A stretch of 16,024 bases of DNA from contig DBVY01000027.1 of the NCBI GenBank assembly GCA_002308575.1, positions 1 through 16,024 on the forward strand, in the 5' to 3' direction. The position numbers and the translations under genes were made by a program. Positions within the stretch are counted from its first letter, which is position 1; each line of letters opens with the position of its first letter. Source of the DNA: Christensenella sp. UBA1252 (GTDB taxonomy: Bacteria; Bacillota; Clostridia; Christensenellales; CAG-1252). The notes below the pieces were generated by a model. The model made no database searches and was not told where the DNA came from. It saw nothing but the letters and a program-made list of their open reading frames with translations. This document shows, in pieces, positions 7,770 through 13,363 of the stretch.

Positions 7770-8121
7770 CGGAAACCTCCGTTTTCTCCGCGAGACACCC
7801 CGCCGCTTTGAACAGCGAAACGAGGGAAGCGGAGAGCGCGTCGAAGGACGCGTCCGCACTGCCGGACCGCGCGACGACAACGTAATTATTTCCTCTTTTG
7901 ACGCCGGCAAACACTCTGTAAAGCGCGTTCTTCAAGCGACGCTTGGTCTTGTTTCTCTGAACGCTTCCGCCGACTTTTTTCCCGACCGAAAATCCGACCT
8001 TCGGCTCTTTGATCTTGCTTTTTACGACGAACAGCACGAGGAGCTCGTCCTTAAACGAAGCGCCGTGCTTATAAATATAGTCGAAACTTTTGGAACTTTG
8101 GAGCCTGTTTTGCTTATGCAT
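7762..8121 (-). CDS. rnpA: Ribonuclease P protein component RnpA
   Basis: The protein subunit of RNase P, which binds the catalytic RNA and helps it remove the 5' leader of pre-tRNAs. The 119 residues match the family. Visible marks are the N-terminal NRLQSSKSFDYIYKHG region, the PKVGFSVGKKVG strand and the RNA-binding signature RNKTKRRLKNALYRV. The start lies nine bases after the rpmH stop. The stop codon is embedded in the yidD start (ATGAATAA). Confidence 0.96.
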   Translation of the reverse strand: MHKQNRLQSSKSFDYIYKHGASFKDELLVLFVVKSKIKEPKVGFSVGKKVGGSVQRNKTKRRLKNALYRVFAGVKRGNNYVVVARSGSADASFDALSASLVSLFKAAGCLAEKTEVSDE

Positions 8122-8130
8122 TTACGGGGA

Positions 8131-8265
8131 TTACGCGCAAAGAACTTTTCTGCCTCTCGCGCGCCTTCTGGCAAGCACGTTTCTTCCGCCTTTGGTCGCC
8201 ATTCTCGCACGGAAACCGTGCACTTTGCTTCTGTGTCTTTTCTTGGGTTGATAGGTTCTTTTCAT
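8131..8265 (-). CDS. rpmH: 50S ribosomal protein bL34
   Basis: This short gene encodes 44 residues: [20 protein letters not shown], then an R-M-A-T-K-G-G-R core and a K-V-L-C-A end. That matches the highly conserved bL34 family almost position for position. The protein is very basic, as expected for a small protein buried in 23S rRNA. GTGAGG lies eight bases upstream of the ATG. It is the first gene of the operon, behind a consensus promoter and a short leader with a hairpin at its 5' end. The penultimate Cys replaces the more usual Ser and has no known consequence. Confidence 0.97.
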   Translation of the reverse strand: MKRTYQPKKRHRSKVHGFRARMATKGGRNVLARRRARGRKVLCA

Positions 8266-8304
8266 TTCTATATCCTCACTTTATTTTGTCGATATCAAAA
8301 ATTA

Positions 8305-8319
8305 CCTACTTTGCGTAGG
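8305..8319 (-). promoter_or_regulatory. Small hairpin at the 5' end of the rpmH leader
   Basis: On the minus strand, CCTAC-GCAAA-GTAGG forms a 5-bp stem with a 5-base loop. With the promoter at 8327-8355, transcription starts at about 8320, so the hairpin would be the first structure of the mRNA. A TAATTTTTG stretch follows. It could stabilise the transcript or cause early termination, but the stem is short. This is inference from position. Confidence 0.4.
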
Positions 8320-8326
8320 CTGTTTT

Positions 8327-8355
8327 ATTATACCCACCGCGAAAAGCAATGTCAA
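8327..8355 (-). promoter_or_regulatory. Consensus promoter of the rpmH operon
   Basis: The -35 TTGACA (8355-8350), a spacer of exactly 17 bases and the -10 TATAAT (8332-8327) match the sigma-A consensus at all 12 positions. It lies about 60-90 bases upstream of rpmH and should drive strong growth-linked expression of the whole operon. Confidence 0.92.
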
Positions 8356-8370
8356 GCGTTTTAAGAAATG

Positions 8371-8379
8371 AGTATAACA
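8371..8379 (-). promoter_or_regulatory. Possible second, upstream promoter element (extended -10)
   Basis: On the minus strand TGTTATACT (8379-8371) is an extended -10 with hexamer TATACT. No convincing -35 lies at the right distance. It could be a second start for the rpmH operon or part of an AT-rich upstream element. Confidence 0.2.
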
Positions 8380-8446
8380 TTAAATATATAATTAGCCGAC
8401 GATCGAAGAGGACAACGGAAATTCGCCTTTTCGAAAAAACGTCTTA

Positions 8447-8716
8447 TCAAAAGAACGAAGCGTATCTCTCCGCAAGCGCAAGAATATCCGCGAGGGTGAT
8501 CAAGCATTTCCCGATCGACACTTTCAAATACTGCCCGTTGAACGCGTCGAAGATCGTTTCGGGTATCGGAACAAGCGCCGAAAATTCCTCATATGTGTAA
8601 AGTCCGTATAACAGAACGTCCGCGGCAAAAGCGACCGGATCGTACGCCATCGTGAGAGCGTCCACGTCGAAAATATTAACGAACCCTTCCGTTGCGCCCG
8701 GCATACCCCCCCCCAT
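8447..8716 (-). CDS. Orphan short reading frame, possibly the C-terminal remnant of a larger gene
   Basis: From the ATG at 8716 this encodes 89 residues starting MGGGMPGATEGF; a second ATG follows four codons later. I do not recognise the family. The rest is acidic and hydrophobic, without a signal peptide or clear membrane segment, and ends in a helix-like stretch LADILALAERYASFF. Its base composition and GATC-rich codon use look like the housekeeping genes, unlike the AT-rich genes just upstream. No Shine-Dalgarno precedes either ATG. The ATG that overlaps the previous stop (8721) is out of frame unless the G tract changes length. It may be the tail of a gene cut by the AT-rich insertion, a length-switched gene, or an assembly fault. 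No terminator follows. Confidence 0.45.
   Translation of the reverse strand: MGGGMPGATEGFVNIFDVDALTMAYDPVAFAADVLLYGLYTYEEFSALVPIPETIFDAFNGQYLKVSIGKCLITLADILALAERYASFF
8706..8714 (-). repeat. G9 homopolymer (C9 on the plus strand) at the start of the orphan frame
   Basis: Nine consecutive C on the plus strand encode a Gly run right after an ATG. With nine G, the frame from the ATG at 8721 (in an ATGA overlap with the upstream stop) reads MKWGGVCRA. With ten or seven G it would join the MPGATEGF frame. Tracts like this are slippage-prone and are also common sequencing-error sites. Confidence 0.85.
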
Positions 8717-8717
8717 T

Positions 8718-9479
8718 TCATAAATCAAAATATTTCTTATTTATAAAAATAATATAATCGGAAATTGCCTGCGGTTTGTTCGGTTCCCCATTTTCCATTT
8801 TAAATTCCGATAGAGAATACAAGTTAATAAAGTCACCACCTTTCTTTACCGCCGGAATAGGTGTTGATCCATTCGGTCCCCGATATGTAATAAAATATCG
8901 TTTTTGATTATTAACTTCACGTATTGCAAAAGGGCTGTTTCGATAAAATATTTTTTCGCCTGAGTCGGTTTCCCAGTGGATTGAATTCTCATCGTTTTCA
9001 TCAATCTTACAAGGCGTCCAAGCAGGCGCGCCTTTTACATCGGAAAGCTTATACATACTTGTGCTTACGCCCATAAATCCAAAAGGTTTCAATCGTTCAT
9101 CTCGGATCAAAACATATAAATAGCCATAGGGTTTAAACTCAACCAAAAAAAATTTTAATTTTTCATTTTCATCATAGAGAGGAAACACTTCGAATCCGGT
9201 AGCTTTGATATATTCATGCTTTTCCGCCTCCGAACCCTCATAAGATCGTAAAAAGCAATCCCCGTTTATATACTTATTTTGTATGCGTTTTGTGACGCGC
9301 GCTAAGTGTTGCGCTTCGGTATACCAGCTCGCTTTCTGATTCCCGAAATACAGACTCAGTACACTTACGAGCATCAAAACTAGCAGAACAATTGCTTTGA
9401 CCCTCTTTGATTTTTTCAAATTCGGCTTTTTCTCCGTTGGAGTAGTAGCTTTTGATTGTATCCTTTTACGCTTATTCAT
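8718..9479 (-). CDS. Single-pass membrane protein of unknown function
   Basis: This encodes 253 residues. The first 28 are strongly basic (Lys/Arg-rich, with a TPTEKKPNLKK segment), followed by one hydrophobic helix at about 29-46 (AIVLLVLMLVSVLSLYF). The remaining 200 residues form a soluble domain predicted outside the cell, rich in Tyr, Phe, Lys and Asp. I do not recognise the domain. The N-terminus could also be an uncleaved signal anchor. The gene follows the small lipoprotein gene after 13 bases and probably shares its promoter. No clear Shine-Dalgarno is visible, but the AT-rich leader may suffice. Base composition is visibly lower in GC than the flanking genes, which suggests transfer. 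Confidence 0.75.
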   Translation of the reverse strand: MNKRKRIQSKATTPTEKKPNLKKSKRVKAIVLLVLMLVSVLSLYFGNQKASWYTEAQHLARVTKRIQNKYINGDCFLRSYEGSEAEKHEYIKATGFEVFPLYDENEKLKFFLVEFKPYGYLYVLIRDERLKPFGFMGVSTSMYKLSDVKGAPAWTPCKIDENDENSIHWETDSGEKIFYRNSPFAIREVNNQKRYFITYRGPNGSTPIPAVKKGGDFINLYSLSEFKMENGEPNKPQAISDYIIFINKKYFDL

Positions 9480-9492
9480 AATTTATTTTTAC

Positions 9493-10071
9493 TTATTTCA
9501 ACTTCTTCTTGGCATCTTCCGATGATTTTTCGCTAAATGTGACGCTTTTATCGTTTGTGGCAAAATATAAAGAAACGCCATCGCCTTCCAATATGTTTTC
9601 TTGAATTCGTAGTCCAACAGTAAAAAACAGTTTACTTTGCAATTGATCTTCACCCGAGCGAAAACGTAGCGTATACGTTTCAAAGTGATTCGGCATATAC
9701 CGTTTCCCCTTTAACGTAGCGATGAATTTGTGATCGGTGTACTCCGTCGTAGACTTCTCGAAACGATCTTCAACGGAGGCTTCTCCGTCGGAAATCGTAA
9801 AATTTTCGGCTTTTATAATCAGTTCCAAAGGTGTTTCGTTTTCAACGAAGCTACGTATGTCCGAAAAACGAAATCCGTATCCGACCGCAATTTCTATATC
9901 CTCGTCCCTCGCGTAAACGCTTTTCTTCATTCTAACGCGTATCGTTACGGAAGGCGAAGGCTTGCAGCCTTCCACTCGCCCGCCAACATCAATGGCATTG
10001 GCTTTACACCCCGCGAAAACCATCCCCATCAACACAATTAACAATAAAAAACAGCTCAGTTTCTTAAACAC
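9493..10071 (-). CDS. Small lipoprotein of unknown function
   Basis: This encodes 192 residues if started at the GTG at 10071. That start is preferred because AAAGGA lies about seven bases upstream and it leads directly into the signal peptide (FKKLSCFLLLIVLMGMVFAGC), ending in the lipobox F-A-G-C. The frame stays open to 10134, but that region holds the promoter. After the cysteine comes a region of alternating charged and beta-prone residues, with a GYGFRFSDIRSFVENETPLE segment that resembles an immunoglobulin-like or beta-sandwich fold. That resemblance is weak. A Cys-rich start (C21 and C34) and a Lys-rich tail are visible. It is probably co-transcribed with the membrane protein downstream. 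AT-rich codon use sets both apart from their neighbours. Confidence 0.78.
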   Translation of the reverse strand: MFKKLSCFLLLIVLMGMVFAGCKANAIDVGGRVEGCKPSPSVTIRVRMKKSVYARDEDIEIAVGYGFRFSDIRSFVENETPLELIIKAENFTISDGEASVEDRFEKSTTEYTDHKFIATLKGKRYMPNHFETYTLRFRSGEDQLQSKLFFTVGLRIQENILEGDGVSLYFATNDKSVTFSEKSSEDAKKKLK

Positions 10072-10104
10072 AAATTTTTCCTTTTTCAATTCCTGATTAT
10101 TTAT

Positions 10105-10134
10105 ATAATAGCAAAACCGCAACGAATTTGTCAA
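10105..10134 (-). promoter_or_regulatory. Promoter of the small lipoprotein/membrane protein pair
   Basis: The -35 TTGACA (10134-10129), an 18-base spacer and the -10 TATTAT (10110-10105), preceded by TGC as an extended -10. Transcription would start at about 10098, some 27 bases before the GTG start. Confidence 0.75.
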
Positions 10135-10374
10135 TTTTCGTTTACAGCCGAGCGGTCAATGCTTTTTCCCTCATTTTTTACACCCCCTCATATATAAAAA
10201 CGAATTCGGAAGGGGGTTTGTCCCAACAAAATTCAAAGTTTTTTTTGTATTTCGGGAAAATCGTAAAATAAATGAAACGTTTTGATTATTTGCGTAAAGC
10301 ATCGTTTGCATTCGAAGCAAGGCGCCTGCCCGATTTTCATTAAAAGGATTTCGTTGACGAGGATAACGGGATAT
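10135..10374. other. AT-rich intergenic stretch downstream of the radical SAM gene
   Basis: Together with the promoter region this leaves about 300 bases without a firm gene. It holds a 7-bp inverted repeat ACCCCCT/AGGGGGT (10182-10188 and 10211-10217) without a following T-run on either strand, so I do not call it a terminator. It also holds a T8 run at 10239-10246 and a 35-codon minus-strand frame (10340-10233) with a CxxCxxC motif and no ribosome binding site. No clear terminator for the radical SAM operon is visible. Confidence 0.5.
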
Positions 10375-11232
10375 TCAGCGCAAAAAAGCGGGGACGTAGT
10401 CCTTTTTCGCGGAGGACAGTTCCTGCATAAAGGCGTTTTCGAAACCGAGTTTTTCGGCGTGGGCTATAACGGCTTTATATTCGAGCGGAGAAAGCGTACG
10501 GGTGATCTCGGGAAATGCGGACAAGTCGCCGCAGGGAAGGTATTGGCTCATGATCGAGAGATGGACGTCCTTTCCGAGCAGCGCGAACACGCGGTCGAGC
10601 ACGGCGATCGAATCGCGGGAATGGGAAGGAAGGACGAGATGGCGAACGGCGACGCCTTTTTTAAGGACGCCGTCCACGACTTCGTCCTTTACCTGCGCGC
10701 GCATTTCGAGGATCGCCTCCTCGCAATACTCCCGATAACGGGGCGCGCGGCTGTAACGAAGCGCGAGCGCGTCGTCGAAATATTTATAGTCGGGCAGATA
10801 GACGTCGATATACCCGTTCAGCGAGGAGATCGTTTCTTTCTTTTCGTAGCCGCCGCAGTTATAGATCACAGGGACGGACGGGCGATAAAGGTCCAAAGCG
10901 GCTTTGATCGAATCGACGTAAGGAGTCGGCGTGATCAGATCGATATTCTCCGCGCCTTCGTCCTCCAAACGGCGAAAAATATCCGCGAGCGCCGCGGCGC
11001 TCGTTTGCTCTCCCTTGACCGAAAAGGATATTTTTTGATTTTGGCAAAACGCGCATTGCAGGTTGCAACCCGAAAAAAAGACGGCGCCCGAAGCGCCTCC
11101 GCCGGCAAGATACGGCTCTTCCCAAAAGTGAAGCTCCGCCCTTGCCACGACCGCCTCGGCGCCCGCGCCGCAAAAGCCGACTTCTTTTTCCCTGTCCGCG
11201 CCGCAATTTCGCGGACAAAGGAAGCATTTCAT
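10375..11232 (-). CDS. PflX-type radical SAM protein (PFL-activase homologue)
   Basis: A radical SAM enzyme related to pyruvate formate-lyase activating proteins (the COG1313/PflX group), whose substrate is generally unknown. The 285 residues carry the SAM-cluster motif C56-x3-C60-x2-C63 (GCNLQCAFCQNQ). An extra N-terminal cysteine set, C3, C6, C10 and C21 (CFLCPRNCG...GFCG), is characteristic of this group and may bind zinc or a second Fe-S cluster. Later segments DLITPTPYVDSI and YNCGGYE fit the SAM-binding barrel. The ATG at 11232 is chosen because the protein then starts at the CFLCPRNCG motif and overlaps the HAD gene stop by four bases (ATGA). It is the last gene of a three-gene operon. 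Its target is not obvious from the neighbours. Confidence 0.9.
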   Translation of the reverse strand: MKCFLCPRNCGADREKEVGFCGAGAEAVVARAELHFWEEPYLAGGGASGAVFFSGCNLQCAFCQNQKISFSVKGEQTSAAALADIFRRLEDEGAENIDLITPTPYVDSIKAALDLYRPSVPVIYNCGGYEKKETISSLNGYIDVYLPDYKYFDDALALRYSRAPRYREYCEEAILEMRAQVKDEVVDGVLKKGVAVRHLVLPSHSRDSIAVLDRVFALLGKDVHLSIMSQYLPCGDLSAFPEITRTLSPLEYKAVIAHAEKLGFENAFMQELSSAKKDYVPAFLR

Positions 11233-12011
11233 ACGTGCGAAAGAACGTCCGAAAAGGTGTCGAGAACGACGGTCGGACGGACGTCGGACGCGTCCAGCAT
11301 TTCTTTCGAGGTTTCGCCCGTCAGAACGAGAATGCTTTTCATTCCGTTGTTGACGGCGAACATGATATCGGTGTAAAGCCTGTCGCCGACCATCGCGATC
11401 TCGCTCGGCTTCAAGCCGAAGCGCTCCGCCACGCATTTTGCCATCACGGAGTACGGTTTGCCGACGATCAGGTCGGGAACGCGCCCCGTCGTTCCCTTGA
11501 TCAGCTCGATCATGGAGCCGACGTCCGGCACGGGATAGGGGTTCGCGGGGCAGTTGAAATCAGGGTGCGACGCGATATATTCCTTTCCTTCCTGCAAATA
11601 GTTGCAGGCGGTCACCAGTTTTTGATAGGTAAGTTCGGTATCAAAACACAAAACGACGATATCCGCGCCCTCTTCCGCGAGCGGCACGCCCGCGTCCTCG
11701 AATTGCTTGTAAACGGCGGCGTTCGCGAGCAAATAGATCTTCTTCCCTTTGCGCTCTTTTAAGAGAAAGTCGATCGTGGCTTCGCCGCTCGAAAAGACGT
11801 CGCTTTCGGTTGCGGCATATCCCATTTTTTCGAGTTTCGCAACGTACGCTTCGGCGGTTTTCGAACTGTTATTCGTCAAAAAAAGAACCTTCCTGCCCTT
11901 CTCTTTGAGGGTAACGAGCGCGTCCATCGCGCCGGGGATCGGTTCGTCGCCGACGTACACGGTGCCGTCCATATCCATTAAATACAATTTGACGTCTTCG
12001 AGGTCTTTCAT
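11229..12011 (-). CDS. HAD-IIA (NagD/AraL-type) sugar-phosphate phosphatase
   Basis: A cytoplasmic Mg-dependent phosphatase of the HAD superfamily, NagD branch, which hydrolyses small phosphoesters. The 260 residues are the usual length. Motif I is D13-M-D15-G-T (LMDMDGTVY), motif II is T46 in FLTNNSSK, the conserved lysine is K185 in VGKPYSVM, and motif III/IV is VGDRLYTD with D210 and D215. The C2-type cap region spans about 80-180. The start at 12011 overlaps the upstream stop as ATGA. In B. subtilis the NagD-type phosphatase AraL is encoded beside the glycerol-1-phosphate dehydrogenase AraM, and the same pairing seems present here. The substrate could be glycerol-1-phosphate or another polyol phosphate, but that is inference. 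Confidence 0.92.
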   Translation of the reverse strand: MKDLEDVKLYLMDMDGTVYVGDEPIPGAMDALVTLKEKGRKVLFLTNNSSKTAEAYVAKLEKMGYAATESDVFSSGEATIDFLLKERKGKKIYLLANAAVYKQFEDAGVPLAEEGADIVVLCFDTELTYQKLVTACNYLQEGKEYIASHPDFNCPANPYPVPDVGSMIELIKGTTGRVPDLIVGKPYSVMAKCVAERFGLKPSEIAMVGDRLYTDIMFAVNNGMKSILVLTGETSKEMLDASDVRPTVVLDTFSDVLSHV

Positions 12012-13204
12012 CTTTCGTCCTTTTTCGGGGTCAGCCGCAGGAGAAGCGGCTCGATCAGCCCCGTCGTTTTGATATGTTTGATTAAAGGATACCCCGAAAC
12101 GAGCTCCCCCGTCAAGGAAACGAAGGCAAGTATACGCTCGGAAGAAAGGGGGATCTCGCCACCCTCTTTTTTCAAAAGGCGCCGATAGGCGCGACACGAC
12201 GCGGAAAGGGGCAAAACGCCCTCTTCGATCACCTTTAAAAAGTCCTCTTTGTACTCCGCGGTCAACGCTCTCCTTTCCTCCGCATCCTCGGCGTAACGCT
12301 CGTTCACCCGCCCGAGAAGCGCGGAAGCACTAACGCCGCATGACGAAAGCAATTCGATGTTTTTTACGCGGTCGGGCGGCAACGCGCGATCGAGCGGAAC
12401 CTCACCCCAATAAAAAGCGTACAACCGCAAAAGCGCGTAAGAAGAGAGAAACAGCGCGGACGGATAGCCGCGAGAATCGTCCTTCGCAAGAAGCGCCGCG
12501 AGCGTTTCCGCGGACGGATTCCGGAACAGGTTTTTCTCTTTGACGGTAAGCGCAAGTTCCTCGATCGCATCATAGACCTTTTCGGACGCATTTTCTTCGG
12601 TAATATCCGACAATTTCAGAGCGGAAGAACGAAGCGCGGCAAGCGCGGCGGCAGGGCTTTCGCCTCTCTTCAAAAGGCGCTCGTACGCGCCGTCCAAAAC
12701 GCCCGTAAAATGCGCAAAAAACGCGCCGATCCCTTTCGCGCCGGAGCGCGACGCCGCGAGCATCTTTTTATCGAGAAGGATCGTGCGAACGGGCGCGGAA
12801 AAGGAAGCGAGTCCGCCGGACGTAAAGAAATAGGCTTCGTCCGAGAGCGCGTTCATACCTCCGAGATCGGTCGGAAACAAAAAACAGGTCAAAGCGCGGG
12901 ATTTTTTAAACGCTTTCGCGCATTCCATCGCCGCCGCGCTTCCGACGCCGACAACCGCCGAAACGCATTCCGGATATTCTTTTTCGTTTAAGACCGAATA
13001 ACGGGAAAGCGTTTTGCCGTTCACTTGGGTCTTTAAGACCGTAAACCCTTCGACGCCGAGCGCCGCCGCGGCGCCTTCCAAGGCTTTTTCCCCTTCCGCG
13101 AACAGAATCAGCTTGCCGCCGCCCGCCGCTTTTTTGACTTCTTTTCCAAGCGACACGAAACCGTCGTCGATCTCTTTTACGCCCGATCTTTCCCTTCTTT
13201 CCAT
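12008..13204 (-). CDS. Glycerol-1-phosphate-dehydrogenase-like protein, probably catalytically inactive
   Basis: The 398 residues match the size of AraM-type sn-glycerol-1-phosphate dehydrogenases. The order of segments fits the iron-ADH/G1PDH fold: a nucleotide-binding half with VVGVGSAAAMECAKAF (84-99), then FLFPTDLGGMNALS (108-121) where relatives have the PTAPS-x-DG segment, SAPVRTILLDKKML (136-149), and a helical second half. Metal-binding positions look lost: the Asp of the G-[FY]-G-D segment is replaced (GAKGIGAFFAHF, 155-166), and only two histidines (165, 377) occur in the whole protein, none in the usual EHHxSH region. The ATG at 13204 has AAGGAG nine bases upstream; the frame is open further upstream. 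It is first in an operon with a HAD phosphatase and a PflX protein. No clear promoter is visible. The family call is moderate. Confidence 0.6.
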   Translation of the reverse strand: MERRERSGVKEIDDGFVSLGKEVKKAAGGGKLILFAEGEKALEGAAAALGVEGFTVLKTQVNGKTLSRYSVLNEKEYPECVSAVVGVGSAAAMECAKAFKKSRALTCFLFPTDLGGMNALSDEAYFFTSGGLASFSAPVRTILLDKKMLAASRSGAKGIGAFFAHFTGVLDGAYERLLKRGESPAAALAALRSSALKLSDITEENASEKVYDAIEELALTVKEKNLFRNPSAETLAALLAKDDSRGYPSALFLSSYALLRLYAFYWGEVPLDRALPPDRVKNIELLSSCGVSASALLGRVNERYAEDAEERRALTAEYKEDFLKVIEEGVLPLSASCRAYRRLLKKEGGEIPLSSERILAFVSLTGELVSGYPLIKHIKTTGLIEPLLLRLTPKKDER

Positions 13205-13335
13205 AATCCTTTTCTCCTTTTCCTGCCATTTTACCGCAGACAAAAGGTCGCAAAACGAAAAAGGATCGCTTGAAACCCTCTTTTTTGACGTTTTTTCCCG
13301 ATAATCTTCGCGCATTTAGGAAATTTAACGAAAAA

Positions 13336-13357
13336 ATCGCGCGCGATATGATACAAT
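13336..13357 (+). promoter_or_regulatory. Extended -10 promoter with an embedded 12-bp palindrome for the WG-type lipoprotein
   Basis: TGATACAAT (13349-13357) is an extended -10 with hexamer TACAAT; no good -35 is visible. Its last base is only six bases before the ATG, so transcription would start at about the A of the start codon. Just upstream, ATCGCGCGCGAT (13336-13347) is a perfect palindrome lying where the spacer would be, a plausible operator. Confidence 0.5.
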
Positions 13358-13363
13358 GAATTT

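Noticed and set aside
1935..8121. High density of GATC/CGATCG as a possible genome signature or modification signal
   Set aside because: Most occur where an Ile ATC codon meets a codon starting with G, so codon preference explains them well enough without counts.
8524..8721. 65-codon frame starting at the ATGA overlap (MKWGGVCRA...)
   Set aside because: It overlaps the orphan frame in another phase, and its Arg/Ser/Thr-rich content looks like a shadow. Only its start is interesting, through the G tract.
10182..10217. ACCCCCT/AGGGGGT inverted repeat as a terminator
   Set aside because: The stem is only 7 bp with a 22-base AT-rich loop, and no T-run follows on either strand.
10282..11376. 364-codon plus-strand frame opposite the PflX gene
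   Set aside because: The minus strand carries the CxxxCxxC motif and the ATGA overlap; the plus frame has no recognisable domain or ribosome binding site.
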